From: Pseudomonas sp. GGS8
GTDB taxonomy: Bacteria; Pseudomonadota; Gammaproteobacteria; Pseudomonadales; Pseudomonadaceae
Reading direction: 5' to 3'
DNA length: 64,000 bases
NCBI RefSeq assembly: GCF_024168645.1
Contig: NZ_JALJWF010000001.1
Coordinates: forward strand, 3,041,501 to 3,105,500
The position numbers and the translations under genes are program-made. Below, piece by piece: positions 39,569-54,632 of the stretch (its first letter is position 1; every line of letters begins with the position of its first letter). Under the pieces are notes generated by a model, which saw only the letters and a list, made by a program, of their open reading frames with translations, had not been told where the DNA came from and did not search any database.

Positions 39569-40463
39569 TTCAACCGCAACTCGCTGTGGCTATGTTGCCA
39601 TCGTCGGCCGTCCCAACGTGGGCAAGTCCACGCTGCTGAACCACATTCTGGGGCAGAAACTGGCGATCACCTCGCGCAAGCCGCAGACCACCCGCCACAA
39701 CATGCTCGGCATCAAGACCGAAGGCGACGTGCAAGCGATCTACGTCGACACCCCGGGGATGCATAAGGGTGGCGAAAAGGCCCTGAACCGTTACATGAAC
39801 AAGACCGCTTCGGCGGCGTTGAAAGACGTCGACGTGGTGATCTTCGTGGTTGATCGTACCAAGTGGACCGACGAAGACCAGATGGTCCTCGAGCGCGTTC
39901 AGTACGTGACCGGCCCGCTGATCGTGGCGCTGAACAAGACCGACCGCATCGAAGACAAATCCGAGCTGATGCCGCACCTGACCTGGTTGCAGGAACAGCT
40001 GCCGAACGCGCAGATCATGCCGATCTCGGCCCAGCACGGGCACAACCTCGACACGCTGGAGCGAGTGATCGCCGAGCACCTGCCGGAAAACGATCACTTC
40101 TTCCCGGAAGATCAGATCACCGACCGCAGCAGCCGCTTCCTTGCGGCTGAACTGGTGCGCGAAAAAATCATGCGTCAGATGGGCGCCGAGCTGCCGTACC
40201 AGATCACGGTGGAAATCGAAGAGTTCAAGCAGCAGGGCAAAACCTTGCACATCCATGCCTTGATCCTCGTCGAACGTGACGGCCAGAAGAAAATCATCAT
40301 AGGCGACAAGGGCGAGCGCATCAAGCGCATCGGCACCGAGGCGCGCAAGGACATGGAGCTGCTGTTCGACTCCAAGATCATGCTCAACCTGTGGGTCAAG
40401 GTGAAAGGCGGCTGGTCCGACGACGAACGCGCCTTGCGTTCGCTGGGTTACGGCGACTTGTAA
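39561..40463 (+). CDS. era: GTPase Era
   Basis: 300-residue GTPase for 30S assembly through 16S rRNA 3' end binding. ATG 39561 ([16 protein letters not shown]) has GGAG 7 bases upstream; ATG 39555 is also in frame. G1 [10 protein letters not shown]3 DTPGMH, G4 NKTD; C-terminal KH domain ([21 protein letters not shown], then [14 protein letters not shown]). Overlaps rnc by 8 bases. Confidence 0.97.
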   Translation: MTDSTATRCGYVAIVGRPNVGKSTLLNHILGQKLAITSRKPQTTRHNMLGIKTEGDVQAIYVDTPGMHKGGEKALNRYMNKTASAALKDVDVVIFVVDRTKWTDEDQMVLERVQYVTGPLIVALNKTDRIEDKSELMPHLTWLQEQLPNAQIMPISAQHGHNLDTLERVIAEHLPENDHFFPEDQITDRSSRFLAAELVREKIMRQMGAELPYQITVEIEEFKQQGKTLHIHALILVERDGQKKIIIGDKGERIKRIGTEARKDMELLFDSKIMLNLWVKVKGGWSDDERALRSLGYGDL

Positions 40464-40490
40464 TCCCGGTTTACGCTGCACCGTACAACC

Positions 40491-40581
40491 CTGTGGGAGC
40501 GGGCTGGCCCGCGATGAGGATGTAACATTCAGCAGAGATGTCGAATGTGAGTCCGCCATCGCGGGCAAGCCCGCTCCCACA
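40491..40581. repeat. REP inverted pair between era and recO
   Basis: The left arm CTGTGGGAGCGGGCTGGCCC and the right arm CGCGGGCAAGCCCGCTCCCAC lie inside what is otherwise the rnc-era-recO operon. Confidence 0.88.
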
Positions 40582-40635
40582 TTGGTTTTGGGTTGTCTGT
40601 AAAACTGCGCTCCTTCATTGAGAACTGCGATTTCC

Positions 40636-41322
40636 ATGTCCCAACCGCCCATCGGCCAACCCGCCTACGTGCTCCACTCCCGCGCCTACCGCGAAAGCAG
40701 TGCGCTGGTGGATTTCCTCACGCCGCAAGGTCGTCTGCGGGCGGTGTTGCGCAGTGCACGGGGCAAGGCCGGGACGTTGGCGCGGCCGTTCGTGCCGCTG
40801 GAAGTCGAGTTCCGTGGCCGGGGCGAGCTGAAGAATGTCGGCCGCATGGAAAGTGCCGGTGTTTCGACCTGGCTCAACGGTGAGGCGCTGTTCAGTGGTC
40901 TTTACCTCAATGAGTTGCTGATTCGCCTGCTGCCCGCCGAAGATCCTCACCCCGCCGTCTTCGATCACTACGCCGCTACCTTGCTCGCACTGGCGGAGGG
41001 GCGTGCGCTGGAGCCGTTGCTGCGCTCCTTCGAATGGCGATTGCTCGATGATCTCGGTTATGGCTTCGCGCTGAACAGCGACATCCATGGCGATCCGATC
41101 GCGCCGGACGGTCTCTACCGTTTACAGGTGGATGCGGGCCTGGAACGGGTCTACCTGTTGCAACCGGGCCTGTTCAACGGCACCGAACTGCTGGCCATGG
41201 CCGACGCCGATTGGTCTGCACCCGGAGCGCTGTCTGCCGCCAAGCGCTTGATGCGTCAGGCGCTGGCCGTTCACTTGGGCGGTCGTCCCTTGGTCAGTCG
41301 TGAGTTGTTTCGAAAGCCATAG
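40636..41322 (+). CDS. recO: DNA repair protein RecO
   Basis: 228 residues from ATG 40636 ([20 protein letters not shown]). Recombination mediator that loads RecA with RecR. N-terminal OB fold (to about residue 80: [25 protein letters not shown]) and helical C-terminal domain. No clear ribosome site is visible before the ATG. pdxJ follows after 83 bp. Confidence 0.94.
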   Translation: MSQPPIGQPAYVLHSRAYRESSALVDFLTPQGRLRAVLRSARGKAGTLARPFVPLEVEFRGRGELKNVGRMESAGVSTWLNGEALFSGLYLNELLIRLLPAEDPHPAVFDHYAATLLALAEGRALEPLLRSFEWRLLDDLGYGFALNSDIHGDPIAPDGLYRLQVDAGLERVYLLQPGLFNGTELLAMADADWSAPGALSAAKRLMRQALAVHLGGRPLVSRELFRKP

Positions 41323-41405
41323 GGTCTGCGCCACCAAACATCAACAGACACTATCTCCCCGTGTATGCTGTGCACCGAATCTTCCCCCTCTTCAGGAGCG
41401 TTTCC

Positions 41406-42152
41406 GTGACCACCAGCAATCGCATTCTTCTTGGCGTGAACATCGACCACGTTGCCACCCTGCGTCAGGCCCGGGGTACTCGTTACCCGGATCCGGTCAA
41501 GGCAGCGCTGGACGCGGAAGAGGCGGGCGCTGACGGCATCACCGTGCACCTGCGTGAAGACCGTCGGCACATCCAGGAGCGCGACGTGTTGCTGCTCAAG
41601 GACGTGCTGCAAACCCGCATGAACTTCGAAATGGGCGTCACCGAAGAAATGATGGCGTTCGCCGAGCGTATCCGCCCGGCGCATGTTTGCCTGGTGCCGG
41701 AAACCCGCCAGGAACTGACCACTGAAGGCGGTCTGGACGTAGCGGGGCAGGAAGCGCGGATCAAGGCGGCGGTGGAGCGCCTGGCGAAGATCGGCTGTGA
41801 AGTGTCGCTGTTCATCGACGCTGACGAGCGGCAGATCGAAGCGTCCCGCCGTGTCGGTGCTCCGGCCATTGAATTGCACACTGGGCGTTACGCGGACGCC
41901 GAGACGCCAACCGAAGTTGCCGAGGAGCTCAAGCGTGTGGCCGATGGCGTGGCATTCGGCCTGGCCCAAGGCCTGATCGTCAACGCCGGCCACGGTTTGC
42001 ACTATCACAACGTCGAAGCTGTTGCGGCGATCAAGGGCATCAACGAACTGAACATCGGCCATGCGCTGGTGGCCCATGCGTTGTTCGTCGGGTTCAAGTC
42101 GGCGGTGTCGGAAATGAAGGCGCTGATTCTGGCTGCTGCGTTGAAAGGCTAG
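41406..42152 (+). CDS. pdxJ: Pyridoxine 5'-phosphate synthase PdxJ
   Basis: 248 residues; condenses 1-deoxyxylulose 5-phosphate with 3-amino-2-oxopropyl phosphate to form PNP. GTG 41406 has AGGAG 8-10 bases upstream. [18 protein letters not shown], the [15 protein letters not shown] active-site segment, NFEMG and [10 protein letters not shown] phosphate-binding motifs are intact. TIM barrel enzyme. Confidence 0.97.
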   Translation: MTTSNRILLGVNIDHVATLRQARGTRYPDPVKAALDAEEAGADGITVHLREDRRHIQERDVLLLKDVLQTRMNFEMGVTEEMMAFAERIRPAHVCLVPETRQELTTEGGLDVAGQEARIKAAVERLAKIGCEVSLFIDADERQIEASRRVGAPAIELHTGRYADAETPTEVAEELKRVADGVAFGLAQGLIVNAGHGLHYHNVEAVAAIKGINELNIGHALVAHALFVGFKSAVSEMKALILAAALKG

Positions 42153-42166
42153 ATCGGCGGCGCTGC

Positions 42167-42260
42167 CATCGCGGGCAAGCCACGCTCCCACAGGTTTTGC
42201 GTCGAACACACAGTCGTCATTCAACGCAAAACCTGTGGGAGCGTGGCTTGCCCGCGATGG
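42167..42260. repeat. REP inverted pair between pdxJ and mltF
   Basis: ATCGCGGGCAAGCCACGCTCC is mirrored by TGTGGGAGCGTGGCTTGCCC; the inner CAGGTTTTGCGT/ACGCAAAACCTG extends the stem. Sits between convergent genes. Confidence 0.9.
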
Positions 42261-42282
42261 GGTCTTTGAAGGTTGCGAAGAT

Positions 42283-47915
<5,633 letters not shown>

Positions 47916-47935
47916 GGGCAGGTGAGCTAAGCGCC

Positions 47936-48247
47936 ATGTACAAGCTTTGCTTTTTTGTTCCGGCCAGTCATGTCGAGGTGGTCAAAAGCGCTGTATTCGC
48001 TGCCGGTGGCGGGCGGATCGGGGCTTACGATCACTGTGCCTGGCAGGTGTTTGGCTTGGGTCAGTTTCGTCCACTGGATGGCAGTCAGCCATTTATTGGC
48101 GAGGCTGGACAGGTCGAGCAGGTTGAGGAATGGAAGGTTGAGCTGGTGGTGGCGGATGAGTTGATTCGGGCGGTGGTGGTGGCTCTGAAAGAGAGTCATC
48201 CCTATGAGACGCCGGCTTATGAAGTGTGGCGACTGGAGGATTTTTGA
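47936..48247 (+). CDS. NIF3/YqfO-like small protein
   Basis: 103 residues of the YqfO/CutA-like fold associated with NIF3 proteins: MYKLCFFVPASHVEVVKSAVF, GAGG-type turn GGGRIGAYDHCAW, and the C-terminal HPYETPAYEVW motif shared with NIF3 inserts. Function unknown, possibly metal or nucleotide binding. It starts 21 bases after purL and ends at a strong terminator, so it is probably co-transcribed with purL. Confidence 0.85.
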   Translation: MYKLCFFVPASHVEVVKSAVFAAGGGRIGAYDHCAWQVFGLGQFRPLDGSQPFIGEAGQVEQVEEWKVELVVADELIRAVVVALKESHPYETPAYEVWRLEDF

Positions 48248-48270
48248 TCTTCTGGTCTGCTGAAATGAGA

Positions 48271-48299
48271 AACCCGCTGATTCGTCAGCGGGTTTTTTA
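48271..48299 (+). terminator. Rho-independent terminator of purL unit
   Basis: Perfect 10-bp stem AACCCGCTGA-TTCG-TCAGCGGGTT followed by T residues. Confidence 0.95.
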
Positions 48300-48329
48300 T
48301 TGCCCTGGATTTGACCGTTGAATCTGATC

Positions 48330-48480
48330 CGCGATCTTTTGATCTTGGCGGCCTTCGGGCCGACCATGTTCTTGTTGGTGGTGTACATATCCGTTACTGC
48401 GGTAACTGCAGCTTGCGGTTTCACCCTTACGGCGACTCCCTTTTTTACAAGCGCCTAAAAAAGGAAGCAAAAAACGCTCG
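48330..48480. repeat. Fragment of a dispersed Pseudomonas repeat
   Basis: The stretch containing GATCTTTTGATCTTGGCGGC, GTGTACATATCCGTTACTGC, GGTAACTGCAGC and CCCTTACGGCGACTCCC resembles a non-coding repeat I recall from many P. fluorescens-group intergenic regions. It breaks off near 48480. It fills half of the 332-bp gap; the rest (to 48579) shows nothing clear. Confidence 0.45.
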
Positions 48481-48579
48481 GGTATGACTCACCCACATAG
48501 ATAACAAAGCAGTTCAAGCACATAGGTAACAGTTTTTAACTGGCACTCGCCTCACTACGATTGACCAACGTCTCCAAGA

Positions 48580-49083
48580 TTACGGGCGGATTTCGATCAT
48601 CGTGCCGTCCGGTACCAGGCCCCAGACTTCGCGCATGTCCATGTTGCGCATGGCGATGCAGCCGTCGGTCCAGTCCAGGGTGTGGAACAGGTCTTCGGGG
48701 TTGTCTTCGGTGTCCGGGGTGCCGTGGATCATGATCATGCCGCCAGGCTCGACGCCTTCGCGCCGGGCGCGGGCGGAGTCGCTGACGTTGGGATAGGAGA
48801 TGTGCATCGCCAGGTTGAAACGCTCGCTGGTCTTGCGCCAGTCCAGCCAGTAAAGGCCTTCGGGGGTGCGCTTATCACCTTCCATCAGTTTTGGGCCGAT
48901 GGGGCGTTTGCCCAGGGAAATGCGATAGGTCTTGAACGGCTTGCCGTCATTGATCAATTGCAACTGGTGGGCCGATTTGAGGACCAGAACTTTCTCGATG
49001 ACTTTGCCGTCCAGAGGGGCCGCGACGGAAGCCTGGGAGACTGCGACGAACGATAAGCAAAACAGGGCAAGCAACCAGCGCAT
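48580..49083 (-). CDS. Exported L,D-transpeptidase (YkuD family)
   Basis: 167 residues. Signal peptide MRWLLALFCLSFVAVSQASVAA (cleavage about 22). A YkuD domain follows: LVLKSAHQLQLINDGKPFKTYRISLG-type start, GGMIMIHGTP with the conserved His, and DGCIAMRNMDM with the catalytic Cys and a Met/Arg following. Probably crosslinks peptidoglycan or attaches proteins in the periplasm; short form like YafK/ErfK relatives. Monocistronic. Confidence 0.93.
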   Translation of the reverse strand: MRWLLALFCLSFVAVSQASVAAPLDGKVIEKVLVLKSAHQLQLINDGKPFKTYRISLGKRPIGPKLMEGDKRTPEGLYWLDWRKTSERFNLAMHISYPNVSDSARARREGVEPGGMIMIHGTPDTEDNPEDLFHTLDWTDGCIAMRNMDMREVWGLVPDGTMIEIRP

Positions 49084-49139
49084 TGAAACGATATCCCTAA
49101 GAGGTGTCGCGACTATTTTGGTTTTTAATTAACAATAGT

Positions 49140-49691
49140 TTAGATGATGGCAGGCTGAGCAAGTGGCGGGATCGATTCGGACCGCACGGGATAGACCTCG
49201 GCCCGCCGATCAGCGAAGAAGCATTCTAATGTACGCCCCACTGTGCGGAAAGCCAGTTCGCCCCAAGGGATATCGGCCTCTTCGAACAGCTGCACTTCCA
49301 GGCTCTCCGGGCCTGCGCGAAAATCCAGATCCACCAGCTCAGCGCGAAAGAACACATGCACCTGACTGATGTGCGGCACATCGATCAGTGTATAGATGCT
49401 CAGGTTGCGTACTCGGGCGCAAGCTTCTTCGGCGGTCTCGCGAATGGCGGCCTGTTCGATGGTCTCACCGTTTTCCATGAATCCTGCGGGCAGGGTCCAG
49501 TAACCGAGCCGTGGCTCGATGGCGCGACGGCACAGCAATATCTTCGAACCCCAGACCGGCACGCAACCGGCGACGATATTGGGGTTCTGGTAATGAATGG
49601 TATGACAGCTGTCGCAGACAAAACGCAGGCGCGAATCGCCTTCGGGAATGCGCTGAGTCACCGGGTTGCCGCATTGACTGCAAAATTTCAT
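49140..49691 (-). CDS. Nudix hydrolase with N-terminal zinc ribbon
   Basis: 183 residues from ATG 49691 (AGGAAC upstream; an upstream extension is rejected). N-terminal zinc ribbon with CSQCG and CDSCH pairs, then a Nudix domain: the box reads GFMENGETIEQAAIRETAEE, close to GX5EX7REUXEEXGU but ending EEACA. The ribbon plus Nudix layout resembles NADH pyrophosphatase (NudC) but lacks its N-terminal domain. Substrate unknown. Divergent from a second Nudix gene 146 bp away. Confidence 0.9.
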   Translation of the reverse strand: MKFCSQCGNPVTQRIPEGDSRLRFVCDSCHTIHYQNPNIVAGCVPVWGSKILLCRRAIEPRLGYWTLPAGFMENGETIEQAAIRETAEEACARVRNLSIYTLIDVPHISQVHVFFRAELVDLDFRAGPESLEVQLFEEADIPWGELAFRTVGRTLECFFADRRAEVYPVRSESIPPLAQPAII

Positions 49692-49837
49692 GCTTGGGTT
49701 CCTGAATGCTGCGCCTATCTTGGCGTGCAGCGGTGTCGGTCGGCAAGTTGTCGTTTCGCGACATGAGGCTTTCCGGGGGTTGGGCGGGCGGTGCGATTGG
49801 TGCATGATGCAGGGTAAGGCACAGATCGAGAAGACTC

Positions 49838-50437
49838 ATGCTGGACGAGCTACTGCACCGGGTAAGCAATCACACGCCGCGTACGCTGGAAACCGACCGA
49901 CGTTTTCCCGAAGCCGCGGTATTGGTGCCCATCACGCGCAGTGACGAACCGGAACTGGTCCTGACCCTTCGCGCCAGCGGGCTCTCGACCCATGGCGGTG
50001 AAGTGGCTTTTCCCGGCGGTCGTCGCGACCCTGAAGATCCTGATCTGATCTTTACCGCCCTGCGCGAAGCCGAAGAAGAAATCGGCCTGCCGCCGGGGCT
50101 GGTCGAAGTGATCGGCCCGCTGAGCCCGCTGATCTCTCTGCACGGCATCAAAGTCACGCCCTATGTCGGCGTGATTCCGGATTTCGTCGAATACCTGGCC
50201 AACGATGCCGAGATCGCGGCGGTGTTCAGCGTGCCCCTGGAATTCTTCCGCATGGATCCGCGCGAGCACACTCATCGCATCGACTACCAGGGCCATAGTT
50301 GGTACGTGCCGAGCTACCGTTATGGCGAGTACAAGATCTGGGGGCTGACGGCGATTATGATCGTCGAGTTGATCAACCTGCTCTATGACGCGAAAATCAG
50401 CCTGCATCAACCGCCCAAGAGTTTTATCAACACCTGA
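49838..50437 (+). CDS. CoA pyrophosphatase-type Nudix hydrolase
   Basis: 199 residues. It has the UPF0035/NudL signature region [19 protein letters not shown], and the Nudix box continues to [10 protein letters not shown]. This group hydrolyses coenzyme A or acyl-CoA in characterised members (NudL). Start ATG 49838. Its C-terminal [17 protein letters not shown] helix is typical. Possibly co-transcribed with the carbonic-anhydrase-like gene 68 bp downstream. Confidence 0.9.
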   Translation: MLDELLHRVSNHTPRTLETDRRFPEAAVLVPITRSDEPELVLTLRASGLSTHGGEVAFPGGRRDPEDPDLIFTALREAEEEIGLPPGLVEVIGPLSPLISLHGIKVTPYVGVIPDFVEYLANDAEIAAVFSVPLEFFRMDPREHTHRIDYQGHSWYVPSYRYGEYKIWGLTAIMIVELINLLYDAKISLHQPPKSFINT

Positions 50438-50505
50438 AGCCATCGCTCGTATGGCGTGAATCCTGCTTTTCGCTAGTGAGCCAGCCTGGCCTTGAGGACA
50501 ACAAG

Positions 50506-51030
50506 ATGAAATACCGCCTGGGCGACGCCCGCGTCGAGACCCATCCGCAGAGTTGGGTCGCGCCCAATGCCGTGCTGGTGGGCAAGGTCAAACTGGAAGA
50601 GGGCGCCAACGTCTGGTTCAACGCCGTGTTGCGTGGCGATAACGAATTGATCCTGATCGGCAAGAACAGCAACGTGCAGGACGGCACCGTGATGCACACT
50701 GACATGGGCTACCCGCTGACCATCGGTACCGGCGTGACCATCGGCCACAACGCCATGCTCCACGGCTGCACGGTGGGCGATTACAGCCTGATCGGCATCA
50801 ACGCGGTGATCCTCAACGGCGCGAAAATCGGCAAGAACTGCATCATCGGCGCCAATTCGCTGATCGGTGAGGGCAAGGAAATTCCGGACGGTTCGCTGGT
50901 CATGGGCTCGCCGGGCAAGGTGGTGCGCGAGCTGACCGAGCCGCAGAAGAAGATGCTCGAAGCCAGCGCCGCGCACTATGTGCACAACTCGCAGCGTTAT
51001 GCCCGTGATCTGGTCGAGCAGGAAGAATGA
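50506..51030 (+). CDS. Gamma-class carbonic anhydrase-like protein (YrdA/PaaY family)
   Basis: 174 residues from ATG 50506 (GAGGAC 8 bases upstream; an in-frame GTG 30 bases earlier is less likely). Left-handed beta-helix built of hexapeptide repeats: [53 protein letters not shown]. Three zinc-ligand His positions (MHTD, GHN, LHGC) are present. Activity in this subgroup is variable. Overlaps the next gene by 4 bases. Confidence 0.9.
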   Translation: MKYRLGDARVETHPQSWVAPNAVLVGKVKLEEGANVWFNAVLRGDNELILIGKNSNVQDGTVMHTDMGYPLTIGTGVTIGHNAMLHGCTVGDYSLIGINAVILNGAKIGKNCIIGANSLIGEGKEIPDGSLVMGSPGKVVRELTEPQKKMLEASAAHYVHNSQRYARDLVEQEE

Positions 51031-51242
51031 GCGCCACTGAGCGACCGGTTCCATCGCCGTGCGTGAGCATTTGTGCGCTGGATGAAGATGACATTTGCAC
51101 CGGGTGTCAGCGCACGGTGGAAGAAATCACCCGCTGGAGCCGAATGGACAACGAGGAACGGCGCAAAGTGTTGGGGTTGTGTCATGAACGGGCGAAATCG
51201 AGCGGGCTGATCTGGATGTTGCCTTCCAAATCCGATTCCTGA
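51027..51242 (+). CDS. DUF1289 family small cysteine protein
   Basis: 71 residues. The conserved block [24 protein letters not shown] contains four Cys in a C-x3-C...C-x2-C pattern, typical of DUF1289, probably metal binding. ATG 51027 overlaps the preceding stop (ATGA), so the two are coupled. Function unknown. Confidence 0.9.
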   Translation: MSATERPVPSPCVSICALDEDDICTGCQRTVEEITRWSRMDNEERRKVLGLCHERAKSSGLIWMLPSKSDS

Positions 51243-51264
51243 TTTTTTGTGGTAGCGCGGCTTT

Positions 51265-51398
51265 TGTGGCGAGGGGCTTGCCCCCGTTGCGTTGCGAAGC
51301 GGCGCTAAACCTGCGACTTCATTCTTTCAGGCGTACGGCGTTTGCTGATTTTATGACTGCTGCGCAGCCGAACGGGGGCGAGCCCCCTTCGCCACAGG
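51265..51398. repeat. Long REP/BIME inverted pair (same family as 4551-4688)
   Basis: TTGTGGCGAGGGGCTTGCCCC at the left is mirrored by GGGGGCGAGCCCCCTTCGCCACAG at the right, with inner GCGTTGCGAAGCGGCGC and CTGCTGCGCAGCC arms. Confidence 0.85.
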
Positions 51399-51420
51399 TT
51401 ATCTGTGCGCTGAAGATGAA

Positions 51421-51448
51421 GTACCCTGTGCACAAAATTGACAGGTAC
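51421..51448 (+). promoter_or_regulatory. Hairpin immediately upstream of the VUT transporter gene
   Basis: GTAC-C-CTGT (51421-51429) pairs with ACAGGTAC (51441-51448) with one bulged C, ending 10 bases before the ATG. It could mask the translation start. I could not match it to a known preQ1 riboswitch. Confidence 0.35.
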
Positions 51449-51458
51449 TCCCCGCCCC

Positions 51459-51926
51459 ATGCTCAACCTTATCGCCTACATCAGCAGCGTCGTGCTGATC
51501 AATTACGCCTTTTCCACTGCCCCGCACCTGGACATCATCTGGTCGGCCTGGGGTGGCCTGGTGTTCGTGCTGCGCGACTTGGTGCAAACCCGTTTCGGCC
51601 ATGGCGCGATCGTGGCGATGCTGGTGGCGCTGATGCTGTCCTACGTCACCTCCGATCCGTCGATTGCCCTGGCCAGCGCCACGGCGTTCGCTGTCTCCGA
51701 GTGCATCGACTGGCTGGTGTTCAGCCTCACCAAGCGGCCTTTGCACGATCGCCTGTGGATAAGTTCGGCCCTGAGCATCCCGTTGGACACCTTTATCTTC
51801 TTCGGCATGATCGATGCGCTCACACCGGGCGTGATCCTGACTGCGCTGGGTTCGAAGTTCGCGGGTGTCACCGTGGTCTGGTTGGTCATGGCCTGGCGCC
51901 TGCGCAAACAGGCCGTCGTCAGCTGA
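51459..51926 (+). CDS. VUT family membrane transporter (YhhQ-like, possible queuosine precursor importer)
   Basis: 155 residues with about five membrane helices, from ATG 51459. Begins MLNLIAYISSVVLINYAF; a conserved ECIDWLVFSLTKRPLHDRLW loop and SIPLDTFIFFGMID are typical of the vitamin-uptake-transporter (VUT) family. Members such as YhhQ import queuosine precursors, but this shorter branch has no proven substrate. No other queuosine gene is nearby. Confidence 0.8.
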   Translation: MLNLIAYISSVVLINYAFSTAPHLDIIWSAWGGLVFVLRDLVQTRFGHGAIVAMLVALMLSYVTSDPSIALASATAFAVSECIDWLVFSLTKRPLHDRLWISSALSIPLDTFIFFGMIDALTPGVILTALGSKFAGVTVVWLVMAWRLRKQAVVS

Positions 51927-51956
51927 AGCCAAACCCTCAGGTTCATGTAAAATGCG

Positions 51957-51987
51957 GCGCTTTCTCCCCATGGGAAGCGCGCTTCCC
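51957..51987 (+). promoter_or_regulatory. purT leader: alternative hairpins around a 16-bp palindrome
   Basis: GGGAAGCGCGCTTCCC (51972-51987) is a perfect palindrome 30 bp before the purT ATG. Its left half GAAGCGC can instead pair with GCGCTTTC just upstream (about 51957-51964). The two pairings exclude each other. A TAAAAT box at 51948-51953 may be the -10. Confidence 0.45.
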
Positions 51988-52016
51988 TCGATGATCCGCT
52001 CCTTTGAGGACCTGAG

Positions 52017-53198
52017 ATGACCCGTATCGGAACTCCATTGTCGCCAACCGCGACCCGCGTATTGCTGTGTGGCTGTGGTGAGTTGGGCAAGGAAGTGGTG
52101 ATCGAGCTGCAACGCCTGGGCGTTGAAGTGATTGCCGTGGATCGCTACGCCAATGCGCCAGCCATGCAAGTCGCCCATCGCAGCCATGTGATCAACATGC
52201 TCGACGGCACCGCCCTGCGTGCGGTGATCGAAGCCGAGAAGCCACACTTCATCGTGCCGGAAATCGAAGCCATCGCCACCGCGACCCTGGTGGAGCTGGA
52301 GTCCGAAGGCTTCACCGTGATCCCGACTGCCCGCGCCGCGCAGCTGACCATGAACCGCGAAGGTATCCGTCGCCTGGCCGCTGAAGAGCTGGACCTGCCG
52401 ACGTCGCCGTACCACTTCGCCGACACCTTCGAGGATTACCGCAAGGCAGTCGAAGACTTGGGCTTCCCGTGCGTGGTCAAACCGGTCATGAGTTCCTCGG
52501 GCAAGGGCCAGAGCTTGCTGCGCAGCGTCGATGACGTGCAGAAAGCCTGGGATTACGCTCAAGAAGGTGGCCGCGCCGGTAAAGGCCGCGTGATTATCGA
52601 AGGCTTCATCGACTTCGACTATGAAATTACCCTGCTGACCGTGCGTCACGTTGGCGGCACGACGTTCTGTGCGCCTGTCGGTCACCGTCAGGAGAAGGGC
52701 GACTACCAGGAATCCTGGCAGCCACAAGCCATGAGCCCGATTGCTTTGGCGGAATCCGAGCGCGTTGCCAAAGCGGTCACCGAAGCCTTGGGCGGTCGTG
52801 GCTTGTTTGGCGTCGAGTTGTTCATCAAGGGTGATCAGGTGTGGTTCAGCGAAGTCTCGCCGCGCCCACATGACACCGGTCTGGTAACCCTTATTTCCCA
52901 GGACCTGTCGCAGTTCGCGCTGCACGCACGGGCGATCCTGGGCCTGCCGATCCCATTGATTCGTCAGTTCGGCCCATCGGCGTCAGCGGTCATTCTGGTG
53001 GAAGGGCAGTCGACTCAAACTGCTTTCGCCAACTTGGGCGCTGCGTTGAGCGAGCCGGATACCGCGTTGCGCCTGTTCGGCAAGCCTGAGGTCAATGGCC
53101 AGCGGCGGATGGGTGTGGCGTTGGCGCGTGATGAGTCGATTGAGGCCGCACGGGCTAAAGCGACCCGCGCTGCTCAGGCCGTTGTTGTAGAGCTGTAA
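52017..53198 (+). CDS. purT: Formate-dependent GAR transformylase PurT
   Basis: 393-residue ATP-grasp enzyme making formyl-GAR from GAR, formate and ATP, an alternative to PurN. N-terminal preATP-grasp domain ([18 protein letters not shown]), ATP-grasp core with [14 protein letters not shown] and [22 protein letters not shown], and the C-terminal beta domain. ATG 52017 is preceded by GAGGACC. Monocistronic; a REP pair follows. Confidence 0.97.
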   Translation: MTRIGTPLSPTATRVLLCGCGELGKEVVIELQRLGVEVIAVDRYANAPAMQVAHRSHVINMLDGTALRAVIEAEKPHFIVPEIEAIATATLVELESEGFTVIPTARAAQLTMNREGIRRLAAEELDLPTSPYHFADTFEDYRKAVEDLGFPCVVKPVMSSSGKGQSLLRSVDDVQKAWDYAQEGGRAGKGRVIIEGFIDFDYEITLLTVRHVGGTTFCAPVGHRQEKGDYQESWQPQAMSPIALAESERVAKAVTEALGGRGLFGVELFIKGDQVWFSEVSPRPHDTGLVTLISQDLSQFALHARAILGLPIPLIRQFGPSASAVILVEGQSTQTAFANLGAALSEPDTALRLFGKPEVNGQRRMGVALARDESIEAARAKATRAAQAVVVEL

Positions 53199-53210
53199 CC
53201 GAGGCGTGGC

Positions 53211-53306
53211 CATCGCGGGCAAGCCCGCTCCCACAGGATTTTCGGCGAGTCACAAATTTTGTGTACACCCGAATACCCTGTGGGAGCGGGCTTGCCCGCG
53301 ATGGCG
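53211..53306. repeat. REP inverted pair between convergent purT and MFS genes
   Basis: CATCGCGGGCAAGCCCGCTCC is mirrored by GTGGGAGCGGGCTTGCCCGC, immediately between the two converging stops. Confidence 0.92.
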
Positions 53307-53311
53307 GCCTG

Positions 53312-54628
53312 TCAGGCAACCCGATTCAAATCGTTATTGCGCGTTTCCTTCAGGCACAGCACCGCTATCAAACTCAGCACCGCCGCTCCCGACACATACC
53401 CGCCGACATAACTCAAACCACCCATCGCCACCAGTTTCTGCGCAAAGAACGGCGCCGCCGAGGCTCCGACAATACCGCCCAGGTTGTAAGCGGCCGATGC
53501 GCCGGTATAGCGAACATGTGTCGGAAACAGCTCCGGCAGCAGTGCGCCCATTGGCGCGAACGTCACGCCCATCAGAAACAGTTCGATGCACAGGAACAGC
53601 GCCACGCCCCAGGTCGAGCCATGGGTCAGCAGCGGTTCCATCAAGAATCCGGACAGAATCGCCAGCACGCCGCCGATGATCAGCACCGGCTTGCGCCCGA
53701 AACGATCACTGGCCCAGGCCGACAGCGGTGTCGCGGCTGCCATGAACAGCACCGCGAAACACAGCAGAGCGAGGAAGGTTTCCCGGGTGTAACCGAGCGT
53801 CGACACGCCGTAACTCAGCGAAAACACTGTCGAGATGTAGAACAGCGCATAGCACACCACCATCGAGCCGGCCCCCAACAGCATCGGCGCCCAATATTGG
53901 CTGAACAGCTCGACCAGCGGGATCTTCACTCGCTCCTGACGAGCCACGGCGTTGGCGAACACTGGGGTTTCGTGGAGTTTGAGGCGTACGTACAAGCCCA
54001 CCATCACCAGTGCGGCGCTGAGCAGAAACGGAATCCGCCAGCCCCACGAACGAAACTGCTCGTCGTTCAGGCTCATGGCCAGGGTCAGGAACAGGCCGTT
54101 GGCCGCCAGAAACCCTATCGATGGGCCGAGCTGCGGAAACATGCCGAACCAGGCGCGCTTACCTTTGGGCGCGTTCTCCGTGGCCAGCAATGCGGCGCCG
54201 CCCCATTCACCACCCAGCCCCAGGCCCTGGCCGAAGCGCAGCACACAAAGCAGGATCGGCGCCCAGGCGCCAATGCTGTCGTAACCCGGCAGCACGCCGA
54301 TCAGCGTGGTGCACACGCCCATCAGCAGCAAGGATGCAACCAGTGTCGATTTGCGCCCGATGCGGTCACCGAAATGGCCGAACAGCGCCGAACCCAATGG
54401 GCGTGCAAGGAAGGCGATACCGAAGGTGAGGAACGCCGACAACATCTGGGCGGTGCCGGAGGTTTGCGGAAAAAACACCGGGCCGATCACCAGCGCCGCG
54501 GCAGTGGCGTAGACGTAGAAGTCGTAGAACTCGATGGCCGTGCCGATGAAACTCGCGGTAGCCACGCGGGTGGCGGAGTTTGTCGGTTGCGCAGGCGCGG
54601 TGTCGCTGAACGTTGTGCTGGTCGTCAT
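53312..54628 (-). CDS. MFS metabolite:H+ symporter (MHS/KgtP-like)
   Basis: 438 residues from ATG 54628 (AGGGATAA upstream), 12 predicted helices. Metabolite:H+ symporter features: GTAIEFYDFYVYATAAALV in helix 1, GHFGDRIGRKSTLV loop, RFGQGLGLGGEWGGAALLA in helix 4, and the long central loop. Related transporters carry dicarboxylates, shikimate or proline betaine; substrate here unknown. A 2-hydroxyacid dehydrogenase remnant lies directly upstream in the same direction, ending 4 bases before this ATG, hinting at a former operon. Confidence 0.9.
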   Translation of the reverse strand: MTTSTTFSDTAPAQPTNSATRVATASFIGTAIEFYDFYVYATAAALVIGPVFFPQTSGTAQMLSAFLTFGIAFLARPLGSALFGHFGDRIGRKSTLVASLLLMGVCTTLIGVLPGYDSIGAWAPILLCVLRFGQGLGLGGEWGGAALLATENAPKGKRAWFGMFPQLGPSIGFLAANGLFLTLAMSLNDEQFRSWGWRIPFLLSAALVMVGLYVRLKLHETPVFANAVARQERVKIPLVELFSQYWAPMLLGAGSMVVCYALFYISTVFSLSYGVSTLGYTRETFLALLCFAVLFMAAATPLSAWASDRFGRKPVLIIGGVLAILSGFLMEPLLTHGSTWGVALFLCIELFLMGVTFAPMGALLPELFPTHVRYTGASAAYNLGGIVGASAAPFFAQKLVAMGGLSYVGGYVSGAAVLSLIAVLCLKETRNNDLNRVA

Positions 54629-54632
54629 GTCG

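Noticed and set aside
47927..48424. 165-codon minus-strand frame between purL and the L,D-transpeptidase
   Set aside because: It runs through the repeat fragment, the purL-unit terminator and the antisense of the YqfO-like gene; the start peptide resembles the commonly mis-annotated translation of that repeat.
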